Source: Promethearchaeota archaeon (GTDB lineage: Archaea; Asgardarchaeota; Lokiarchaeia; Sigyniarchaeales; SOKP01). Taken from it: a stretch of DNA of 6,014 nucleotides. The stretch covers positions 1 to 6,014 of the forward strand of contig SDNM01000107.1 in NCBI GenBank assembly GCA_004524385.1, in the 5' to 3' direction. This document shows, in pieces, positions 1-4,692 of the stretch; position 1 is the stretch's first letter; each line of letters opens with the position of its first letter. Made by a program: the position numbers and the translations under genes. Below the pieces are notes generated by a model, which worked only from the letters and a program-made list of their open reading frames with translations, did no database searches and had not been told where the DNA came from.

Positions 1-203
1 AATTATTATCTATTGAAAAGGATAAAATCAAATTGCCCTATTATATTGCTATAAAAGACGATTTAATAAAATTTTTAGATAATCATCATTTAAATGGGTA
101 TATTTTAGAAGTTTTACCCTTTAGACGCGAAATTTATCGGCAAATAACTGAAAAAACACCAATTAAAGTATTTTTACAAGAAGGAGGTATTTATGAAAAT
201 TAA
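1..203 (+). CDS. Unrecognised protein, C-terminal end only
   Basis: An open frame enters from the left edge (first full codon at position 3) and ends at TAA 201-203, giving the last 66 residues of a protein. The visible part is mixed alpha/beta in character, with a hydrophobic LPYYIAIKDDLIKFL stretch near the start, then NGYILEVLPFRREIYRQI and a short tail ending in GGIYEN. I do not recognise a family. It overlaps the next gene by 11 nt, and the strong AAGGAGGT ribosome binding site of that gene (181-188) lies inside it, so the two are very likely translated from one mRNA. Codon use is AT-rich like the neighbours. That it is a real gene is supported by the gene-like overlap and by the absence of stops over the visible stretch; the function is unknown. 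Confidence 0.65.
   Translation, partial: LLSIEKDKIKLPYYIAIKDDLIKFLDNHHLNGYILEVLPFRREIYRQITEKTPIKVFLQEGGIYEN
181..188 (+). promoter_or_regulatory. Strong Shine-Dalgarno site for the GNAT gene
   Basis: AAGGAGGT, a near-perfect anti-16S match, sits 4 nt before ATG 193 and inside the end of the preceding gene. It fixes the start of the acetyltransferase and shows that this organism uses SD-led initiation for internal operon genes. Confidence 0.85.
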
Positions 204-657
204 GAAAGTAACTCCAAAAGATATAACAGAAATCAACAATTTAGAACATCAAGTATTTAAGGAGGACGCTTTTTCAAAAGATATATTTGAGAAACTAATC
301 CACCAAAATAATATGTTTTATAAACTGGAAAAAAAAGGAATTAAAAAAATTTTGGTAGGATTTGTAACTGTTGTAAAAGATCGAAAAGATAGAGTAAATA
401 TAATTAATTTCGTGATTAATCCCAAATATCAAAATAAAGGTTATGGTTCCTTATTATTAAAATATACCATAGAAAGAATTAAAAAAACAGAAGAAGATAT
501 AAAAAAAATTATTCTAAATGTTAAAACTAACAATTCTATCGCCATTAAATTATACGAGAAGTTCAATTTCAGAAAAATTAAAAGAATAGAATACTATTAT
601 AAATCAAAACAAAGCGCTTATTTAATGGAAAAAGAAATCGAAGAAAATAATAACTAA
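193..657 (+). CDS. GNAT-family N-acetyltransferase, RimI-like
   Basis: A 154-residue protein, the usual length for single-domain GNAT enzymes, which transfer acetyl from acetyl-CoA to an amine. Motif A is clear: strand INFVINPKY (71-79) followed by the pyrophosphate-binding loop QNKGYG (80-85) and helix SLLLKYTIERI. The motif B region follows: strand IILNVKTNN (106-114), then AIKLYEKFNF (117-126) with Y121 at the position of the catalytic-type tyrosine of RimI/ArdI-like enzymes. The asparagine at 125 replaces the glycine usual in LYxxxGF. The order and spacing resemble archaeal RimI/Ard1, which acetylates protein N-termini, but a small-molecule or other protein substrate cannot be excluded. 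The start is set by AAGGAGGT 4 nt upstream. It overlaps the previous gene by 11 nt, so co-expression is likely. It is cytosolic, with no signal peptide or membrane segment. Confidence 0.88.
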   Translation: MKIKKVTPKDITEINNLEHQVFKEDAFSKDIFEKLIHQNNMFYKLEKKGIKKILVGFVTVVKDRKDRVNIINFVINPKYQNKGYGSLLLKYTIERIKKTEEDIKKIILNVKTNNSIAIKLYEKFNFRKIKRIEYYYKSKQSAYLMEKEIEENNN

Positions 658-686
658 AACTTATAAATGAATTCTATTATAATGAG

Positions 687-694
687 TATATAAA
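687..694 (+). promoter_or_regulatory. Candidate TATA box for the 50-residue gene
   Basis: TATATAAA preceded by purine-rich AATGAG, which could serve as a BRE. It lies 50-57 nt before ATG 744, so transcription from about 25 nt downstream would give a leader of about 25-30 nt containing the AAGGTG ribosome binding site at 728-733. A second TATA-like TTATAAA lies at 661-667. The spacer is AT-rich, so chance matches are common. Confidence 0.4.
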
Positions 695-743
695 AAATTT
701 AATTTTCTAGTTAAATTATTAGACAAAAAGGTGTTGAGAAAAA

Positions 744-896
744 ATGCCACAACTAGATGATGAACTTAAAGACGCTATAAAGAAAGGAGTTAATCTTGCA
801 TCGCCTGACGACGCTGAGATGAAGAGGAGAGAGGAAGAGAAAAAGAAACGTATGGAAGAACTTGCGAAGGTAAAAAAAGCGTTAGGCGAGGAATAA
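744..896 (+). CDS. Small charged helical protein, 50 residues
   Basis: ATG 744 to TAA 894-896 encodes 50 residues. The start is supported by AAGGTG at 728-733 and by an in-frame TGA at 735-737 just upstream. The N-terminal part (MPQLDDELKDAIKKGVNLAS) is amphipathic. Residues 22-50 are dominated by Glu, Lys and Arg (MKRREEEKKKRMEELAKVKK) and are predicted to form a single charged helix. There is no signal peptide, membrane segment or metal-binding cysteine. Base composition and codons (GCG, GAG, CGT, GGC) are clearly less AT-biased than the flanking DNA, which argues for a translated and perhaps well-expressed gene. It is framed by its own TATA-like box and a T-tract, so it is probably monocistronic. 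I do not recognise the family; it could be a nucleic-acid-associated or ribosome-associated small protein, but nothing shows this. Confidence 0.7.
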   Translation: MPQLDDELKDAIKKGVNLASPDDAEMKRREEEKKKRMEELAKVKKALGEE

Positions 897-907
897 TAAT
901 AAATAGG

Positions 908-941
908 TTTATTTTCTTTATCTTTTTTTTATTTATTTTTT
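908..941 (+). terminator. T-tract terminator after the 50-residue gene
   Basis: Several T-runs, including eight T at 923-930 and six at 936-941, begin about 12 nt after the stop codon, with no clear hairpin. This is the common archaeal pattern of oligo-T termination. Confidence 0.55.
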
Positions 942-984
942 CATTTGATCTGTAGAGAGTGAATTTTTCTACTATCTAATACTC

Positions 985-1014
985 TAATAATATAATTATA
1001 TTTTTTTTTGGGAG
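985..1014 (+). promoter_or_regulatory. Candidate promoter and ribosome binding site of the Pelota unit
   Basis: TAATAATATAATTATA (985-1000) offers TATA-like octamers, and GGGAG (1010-1014) is an SD-like sequence 13 nt before TTG 1028. If the TATA element lies near 990, transcription would start close to 1015-1020 and the mRNA would be nearly leaderless, so the GGGAG may or may not be transcribed. Confidence 0.3.
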
Positions 1015-1027
1015 TTAGTAAAGATAC

Positions 1028-2101
1028 TTGAAGATTTTAGCTGAAAATCAAAAACAAGGAGAAATCAAAGTAAAAGTAGAAAATCTTAATGATTTATGGA
1101 CGTTGTATAATATAATTTCAGAAGGGGATAAAGCTGCCGCTCGAACACAGAGGCGAGTGGTCCTTAAAGAAGGATCGAAAGGCGAAAGAAAACCAATGTT
1201 TCTAAAGTTAGAAGTTAAAGATATTGATTTTCACGAATTCTCAAATAGATTAAGAGTAAAAGGGACAATTATTGAAGGGCCTGAAGATTTTGTAAGTTAT
1301 GGAACGTATCACACATTTAATATAGAACCCGGGCAAAAAATAACCATTTCTAAAGAAAAGTGGCTAAAAAATGAATTGAAACGTTTAAAAGAAACTTCAA
1401 AATTCGAGGATAATTTTGTAATGTTCTTTATAGCAATGGAGACGGGGCTTGCAACTTTATCGCTCATAACAAATTATAGTCAAGCCAGAATTGCGAGCGT
1501 CAAAAGAACCATACCAGGTAAAAGATATGAGCAATCTCACCGAAACAAGGCTCTAAAAGAATTTTTCGAGGATATCCGAAAAATTATTGAAGAAAATATT
1601 AAGAATACAAATATAAATCTAATAATCGTGTGTGGTCCAGGCAATACAAGAAATCAATTTATCAAATATATAAAAGAAGTATCAAGCCCAGACTATGTAT
1701 CTAAAATAAAAAGTATTCACGCAAGTTCTGGTACAGAAAGTGCTATTTTGGAAACATTAAAATCTAAAGAATTAGCTCAATTAAAGAAGAATATTAAGAT
1801 TTTACAAGAATCTGATAAAATAGAGGAAATTCTTACTCTTTTCAGCACAAATGCCGATCTTATTGCTATAGGAATTGAGGAAATATTTAATGCTTCCGAA
1901 CGAGGTGCTGTAAAAGAACTTTTTTTAGCGGATGTTTTAATTAGAGGATCATCAAAAGAAAATAAGCTTAAAATTGAAGAAATTATTACTAATGTGGAAA
2001 AAGCGGGGGGTAGGGTAAATATTTTAAGTTCCGAGCATTCCACAGGTCAACAAATAGTCGATTTAGGATCATTTATAGCAATTTTAAGATATAAACTTTG
2101 A
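1028..2101 (+). CDS. pelA: Pelota (Dom34), mRNA surveillance and ribosome rescue factor
   Basis: A 357-residue protein of normal archaeal Pelota length. In this family Pelota enters the empty A site of a stalled ribosome with a translational GTPase (aEF1A in archaea) and, with ABCE1, splits the subunits. The Sm-like N-terminal domain (about 1-130) has family hallmarks: MKIL at the start, ENLNDLWTLYNII (18-30), TQRRV (40-44) and YHTFNIEPGQ (94-103). The central domain (about 133-265) shows PGKR (163-166), GPGNTRNQFIKYI (203-215) and HASSGTESAILETLK (231-245). The L7Ae-like C-terminal domain ends with SSEHSTGQQIVDLG (334-347) and AILRYKL. There is no GGQ motif, which separates it from the release factor aRF1. 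The TTG start is chosen because MKIL matches the family N-terminus, an in-frame TAA lies at 1019-1021, and the first in-frame ATG would remove 56 conserved residues. The radical SAM gene follows 4 nt downstream. Confidence 0.96.
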   Translation: MKILAENQKQGEIKVKVENLNDLWTLYNIISEGDKAAARTQRRVVLKEGSKGERKPMFLKLEVKDIDFHEFSNRLRVKGTIIEGPEDFVSYGTYHTFNIEPGQKITISKEKWLKNELKRLKETSKFEDNFVMFFIAMETGLATLSLITNYSQARIASVKRTIPGKRYEQSHRNKALKEFFEDIRKIIEENIKNTNINLIIVCGPGNTRNQFIKYIKEVSSPDYVSKIKSIHASSGTESAILETLKSKELAQLKKNIKILQESDKIEEILTLFSTNADLIAIGIEEIFNASERGAVKELFLADVLIRGSSKENKLKIEEIITNVEKAGGRVNILSSEHSTGQQIVDLGSFIAILRYKL

Positions 2102-2105
2102 AAAA

Positions 2106-3137
2106 ATGGTAAACGAAGTAATATATGTAAATAAAAAATCGGAAATTCCATTGTTTGGAGTAGATTTCATTGGAATTATAGACCGTGGAACTAATATTAT
2201 TGAGATTAAACCAATAACCCTATGTAATCTTCAATGTAGATACTGTTTTGTAAGTGCAGGAGATTACGAGACCAATTTTATTGTAGATCCAAATTATATA
2301 GTTGAAAAACTTGAGGAAGTTATCGAAATTAAGGGGAAATACGATATTGAAGTTCATTTGGCTCCGTACGGAGAAATAATGTTGTATTCTGAATTAATTG
2401 AATTAATAAAAATGCTTTGGGAAATAGAAGGAATCAATATCATTTCAATGCAGACAAATGGATTATTACTTACAAGAGAGAGAATAAAGAAATTAGAAGA
2501 GGTTAATCTTACACGAATAAATCTTAGCTTAAATACTTTAAGTGAAGAATTTGCTAATTATTTATGTAATACTAAAGATTATAACATGAAAGAACTTTTA
2601 GAAAGTATACATTTTATATTAGATTCAAATATTGACCTTTTAATTGCTCCAGTTTGGTTTCCAGGAAAAAATGATAAAGATATTGAAGATATTATTGAAT
2701 TTATAATGGATTTAAGGGATAAAGGATATTCTGAAAAAAAAATTCAAATTGGAATTCAAAAATATTTAATTTATAAAACTGGGAGAAAATTAGGAAGAAT
2801 TCGAACAAAAACTTGGGGTTATTTTTATAAACGCCTATCTGGATTAGAAAAGAAATACAACATTAAATTGAAACTTGGACCGAACGACTTTGGCATTCAT
2901 AAAAGAAAAAGTGTAGATACTTTAAGTTTAAAGAAGAATGATTTAATCAAATTAGAAATTATTTCGAAAGGGCGATGGAAAAGAGAGTGCATAGGTAAAA
3001 TTAATGAAAAATTAGGTATTAAATTACTTCTTAAAAAGCCATTAATCTCAGATGATTTAATTAGAAAGCATATTAAAGCAAAAGTAATTAAGGCAAATTA
3101 TAAAGATAATATATTAACTGCAATTTATCCATTTTAA
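2106..3137 (+). CDS. Radical SAM protein, archaeal COG2100-like, with basic C-terminal domain
   Basis: A 343-residue protein with the radical SAM cluster motif CNLQCRYC (C40, C44, C47), which binds a 4Fe-4S cluster for reductive cleavage of S-adenosylmethionine. Other core elements are YGE at 88-90 (the GE position), SMQTNG (114-119), INLSLNTLSE (138-147) and APVWFPGKND (181-190). Together with FGVDFIGIIDRGTN (17-30), GIQKYLIYKTGRK (216-228) and DFGIHKR (261-267), these match my memory of the archaeal family COG2100, whose substrate is not known. Residues about 278-343 form a basic, beta-rich tail resembling a TRAM/OB-like RNA-binding domain; this is inferred. There are no additional cysteine clusters of SPASM type (later cysteines only at 154 and 295). 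It begins 4 nt after the Pelota stop without a visible SD, so translational coupling is likely. An RNA or translation-factor modification role is possible from context only. Confidence 0.88.
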   Translation: MVNEVIYVNKKSEIPLFGVDFIGIIDRGTNIIEIKPITLCNLQCRYCFVSAGDYETNFIVDPNYIVEKLEEVIEIKGKYDIEVHLAPYGEIMLYSELIELIKMLWEIEGINIISMQTNGLLLTRERIKKLEEVNLTRINLSLNTLSEEFANYLCNTKDYNMKELLESIHFILDSNIDLLIAPVWFPGKNDKDIEDIIEFIMDLRDKGYSEKKIQIGIQKYLIYKTGRKLGRIRTKTWGYFYKRLSGLEKKYNIKLKLGPNDFGIHKRKSVDTLSLKKNDLIKLEIISKGRWKRECIGKINEKLGIKLLLKKPLISDDLIRKHIKAKVIKANYKDNILTAIYPF

Positions 3138-3162
3138 ATCAGAATTTAAAAAAATAAAAAAA

Positions 3163-3170
3163 AATATAAT
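3163..3170 (+). promoter_or_regulatory. Candidate TATA element before the BAR-like gene
   Basis: AATATAAT lies within an A-rich 82-nt gap, 50-57 nt before ATG 3220, a distance like that of the TATA-like box at 687. The gap lacks a T-tract, so read-through from the radical SAM gene is also possible. Confidence 0.3.
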
Positions 3171-3206
3171 AAGATTAAGAAATAAAAAATAAAAAGAATT
3201 TAAAAA

Positions 3207-3213
3207 GAAGAGG
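3207..3213 (+). promoter_or_regulatory. Ribosome binding site of the BAR-like gene
   Basis: GAAGAGG, 6 nt before ATG 3220, is a good purine-rich SD match at normal spacing and supports that start. Confidence 0.6.
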
Positions 3214-3219
3214 AATAAA

Positions 3220-3843
3220 ATGAGTCCAATAATCACCCATCAAGATGAGCTGGAATTAGCAAAAAATGAAAAAGAACTAGCAACCCAGCTTAAAAAGCTT
3301 GCTAAATGGCAGAGAGCTGTTGGCAAATCTCAAATTAAACTTGCTACTGATCTTGCCAAAATGAATATTGCTAGACAGACTTTAAATCGAATTTTTAGGG
3401 ATGTTTTAAAACAGATGCAGACTTTAGCGAGAGAACATAGATCCAATGTTGATGAAGAGGAGGTAAACACTTTTGAAAATTTAATTAATGCAAATGATGA
3501 ATATTTAGAAGCAAATACTTTATATATCAATGCAATAAAAAATCTCGCAATTAGAAAAGAAGACTTAGCCACACGAAAAGATTTATTTGCCAATGCGTTA
3601 ATTGAGCTTGCTAGTAAAAGATCAAACGTCATAAAAAAAGCTTTAAACATAGAAAAGACCAAAAATAAATTAATTGAAGGAGCTAAGTTAACTGAACTTG
3701 AAAATCGATTAGACGATTCACAAAGAGAATTTGATCGGTCCAAAAATATTCTACGTAAAGAAATTGATCAATTTTTACAAGTTAGAGCTGAACTTAATGA
3801 GTTATGGCTGAAATTAAAAGATTCTATTTCTAAAATGAGTTAG
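3220..3843 (+). CDS. All-helical BAR-domain-like protein (sorting nexin BAR type, putative)
   Basis: A 207-residue, almost entirely helical protein. It has one proline (P3) and only two glycines (G35, G154), so helices are broken in few places. Three long helices are predicted: about 8-72, 80-152 and 156-204, with turns at REHRSNVDEE (71-80) and IEGAK (152-156). This length and three-helix layout are those of a BAR domain, which dimerises into a curved bundle that senses or bends membranes. The pattern of helices 2-3 (YINAIKNLAIRKEDL, KTKNKLIEGAKLTELENRL, SQREFDRSKNILRKEIDQF, then QVRAELNELW) resembles the Vps5/SNX-BAR consensus with its RF/KE-rich third helix. There is no PX domain, signal peptide or membrane segment. 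Basic residues are plentiful, as a lipid-binding face would need. An ordinary coiled-coil, PspA/Snf7-like or phasin-like protein is the main alternative. A good SD precedes the ATG, and T-tracts follow the stop. Confidence 0.85.
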   Translation: MSPIITHQDELELAKNEKELATQLKKLAKWQRAVGKSQIKLATDLAKMNIARQTLNRIFRDVLKQMQTLAREHRSNVDEEEVNTFENLINANDEYLEANTLYINAIKNLAIRKEDLATRKDLFANALIELASKRSNVIKKALNIEKTKNKLIEGAKLTELENRLDDSQREFDRSKNILRKEIDQFLQVRAELNELWLKLKDSISKMS

Positions 3844-3858
3844 ATTAAAATATCTTTG

Positions 3859-3875
3859 TTTTTTTATATTTTTTT
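3859..3875 (+). terminator. T-tract terminator after the BAR-like gene
   Basis: Two runs of seven T (3859-3865 and 3869-3875) begin 16 nt after the stop codon, with no hairpin. This suggests that transcription ends here and that the downstream gene has its own promoter. Confidence 0.55.
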
Positions 3876-4013
3876 ATGCTTTTGAATTAATTAATACTAG
3901 ATTTCATGAAATATTGAATGACTGTTAATCTAAGGAATATTATCATTTTTTTAATATTTATTTAGAACAAAGTTGGTATTTTTATCACAAAACAAATTTT
4001 TATTAAACAAAAC

Positions 4014-4024
4014 TAATATATATT
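4014..4024 (+). promoter_or_regulatory. Candidate TATA box of the polyproline gene
   Basis: TAATATATATT lies about 82-92 nt before ATG 4106. A start about 25 nt downstream would give a leader of roughly 60 nt. The element touches the left arm of the inverted repeat at 4021-4054, so a protein bound to the repeat could block it. Confidence 0.35.
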
Positions 4025-4054
4025 AATTAGAAAATTTTTACTTTCTAATTAGTA
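4021..4054. repeat. Inverted repeat in the leader/promoter of the polyproline gene
   Basis: TATTAATTAGAAA (4021-4033) and TTTCTAATTAGTA (4042-4054) are inverted copies of 13 nt that differ at one position, which would still form a G-T wobble in RNA. The loop is 8 nt. It lies 51 nt before ATG 4106. It could be an operator, a leader hairpin or a weak terminator. AT-rich sequence makes such palindromes less surprising, but 12 of 13 matched positions is more than expected by eye. Confidence 0.6.
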
Positions 4055-4105
4055 TTATTTATTATCAATTATAGTGAACGATAAATAGTAGTGGTGAATA
4101 ATTAA

Positions 4106-4549
4106 ATGGCCGATGAGTTTGCGAGCTTCATTGCAGACGCAAAAAAATCTCCGATCGAAGAAAAAGTAAATGCGTTTGGTGATATAGTTGAAAAGATAAT
4201 GACGATTATTCTTCGAATTCCAGATCTGGTTGATGATCGAATTGGAGCATTGCAAACAAAAATTAATAGTTTGAGCAATGATATTAATACGATAAAAGCT
4301 AGAGGTGTGGCTGCACCAGCCCCCGGAGGGGCACCTGGAGGTCCGCCACCTCCGCCTGGAGGGGCGCCTGGAGGTCCACCACCTCCGCCTGGAGGGGCGC
4401 CTGGAGGTCCGCCACCTCCGCCTGGAGGTCCGCCTGGAGGTCCGCCTGGAGGTCCACCACCAGGACCGAGAGCTTCAAGCCCACAAAGTTTACGTGGCGC
4501 TATAATGGGCGAGCTCAAGCAACTTTTCGCAAAACGCAAGCAACAATAA
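4106..4549 (+). CDS. Coiled-coil, polyproline, WH2-like protein (putative actin/profilin-linked scaffold)
   Basis: A 147-residue modular protein. Residues 1-66 are helical; a clean heptad run follows P39 (V42, I46, L49, I53, L56, I60, I63), like the short oligomerising coiled coils of HSBP1, BRK1 and CCDC53/WASHC3. Residues 70-121 form a Pro/Gly tract: three copies of GGAPGGPPPPP (74-106), then three of GGPP (107-118). GPPPPP is the classic profilin-binding motif of Ena/VASP proteins. The C-terminus LRGAIMGELKQLFAKRKQQ (129-147) resembles a WH2 actin-binding motif (RGALLxxI followed by basic residues) or the basic end of a formin DAD. No signal peptide is present. The start has SD-like GGTGA 8 nt upstream. 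Codon use is much less AT-rich than in the neighbours even outside the repeat, suggesting strong expression. The function is inferred from architecture; a generic low-complexity linker protein is the alternative. Confidence 0.85.
   Translation: MADEFASFIADAKKSPIEEKVNAFGDIVEKIMTIILRIPDLVDDRIGALQTKINSLSNDINTIKARGVAAPAPGGAPGGPPPPPGGAPGGPPPPPGGAPGGPPPPPGGPPGGPPGGPPPGPRASSPQSLRGAIMGELKQLFAKRKQQ
4325..4423 (+). repeat. Three 33-nt tandem repeats encoding GGAPGGPPPPP
   Basis: Units at 4325-4357, 4358-4390 and 4391-4423 are almost identical in DNA and differ only at synonymous third positions (GCA or GCG; CCG or CCA). They keep the reading frame and each encodes the same 11 residues. The near identity suggests recent duplication by slippage or unequal exchange, so copy number may vary between strains. 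Confidence 0.95.
4424..4459 (+). repeat. Three 12-nt tandem repeats encoding GGPP
   Basis: GGAGGTCCGCCT occurs twice (4424-4435, 4436-4447), followed by GGAGGTCCACCA (4448-4459). The unit equals the central part of the 33-nt repeat with the segment for APGG and the P-run reduced, so it probably arose from it. In-frame expansion or contraction would only change the length of the proline-rich linker. Confidence 0.9.
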
Positions 4550-4555
4550 TAAACA

Positions 4556-4580
4556 TTTTTTATTATTACTTTTTAATTTA
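4556..4580 (+). terminator. T-tract terminator after the polyproline gene
   Basis: T-runs at 4556-4561 and 4570-4574 start 7 nt after the stop codon. No hairpin is visible. This fits oligo-T termination and separates the gene from the next one. Confidence 0.5.
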
Positions 4581-4630
4581 TCAAAAATTGTGAAAAAATA
4601 CTCACTACTTAATAGAGATTTTAACTAACA

Positions 4631-4680
4631 TTAAAAAATTAAAAACAATACTACATAATATAATCATTTTCAAGGTAAGG
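4631..4680 (+). promoter_or_regulatory. Candidate promoter and ribosome binding site of the last gene
   Basis: TTAAAAAATTAAAA (4631-4644) and CATAATATAAT (4654-4664) are possible TATA elements. AAGGTAAGG (4672-4680) is an SD-like sequence 12 nt before TTG 4693. Which TATA element is used cannot be told; the first leaves the SD inside the transcript. Confidence 0.35.
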
Positions 4681-4692
4681 TAGTTAAATTTA

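Larger units (their letters stand above)
3876..4105. other. AT-rich intergenic spacer
   Basis: No frame here reads as a gene: the only open stretches are short and of shadow composition. No tRNA cloverleaf or box C/D or H/ACA signature was seen. It contains a TATA-like stretch (4014-4024), an inverted repeat (4021-4054) and an SD-like GGTGA (4093-4097), so it is best read as the promoter and leader of the polyproline gene. Confidence 0.6.

Noticed and set aside
696..717. Seven-bp inverted repeat AATTTAA/TTAAATT before the 50-residue gene
   Set aside because: It is short and made only of A and T in an AT-rich spacer, so chance is an adequate explanation.
1777..2043. Reverse-strand open frame inside the Pelota gene
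   Set aside because: It lies wholly within a well-matched Pelota sequence, reads as Ser/Ile/Phe-rich filler, and has no gene-like start signal.
1028..2101. Release factor aRF1 instead of Pelota
   Set aside because: No GGQ or NIKS motif is present; the N-terminal and C-terminal hallmarks are those of Pelota.
3330..3743. Reverse-strand open frame inside the BAR-like gene
   Set aside because: Its Ser/Phe/Leu/Ala composition is the mirror of the Lys/Glu-rich helical sense strand, and it lacks a ribosome binding site.
4055..4255. Reverse-strand frame across the spacer and start of the polyproline gene
   Set aside because: It is Tyr/His/Phe-rich with no family resemblance, and most of it overlaps a better-supported sense gene and its leader.
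4325..4459. CRISPR-like repeat array
   Set aside because: The units are contiguous, without spacers, in frame, and all coding. There are no cas genes in the window.
4299..4505. Shifted-frame reading of the tandem repeats (LQADLQ or RLEV repeats)
   Set aside because: Frame-shifted translations of the same DNA repeat; synonymous third-position changes show that the GGAPGGPPPPP frame is the selected one.
4102..4539. Reverse-strand Gly/Pro-rich open frame opposite the polyproline gene
   Set aside because: The antisense of GGN/CCN repeats is again Gly/Pro. Only the sense strand has an SD, a sensible coiled coil and an ordered C-terminus.
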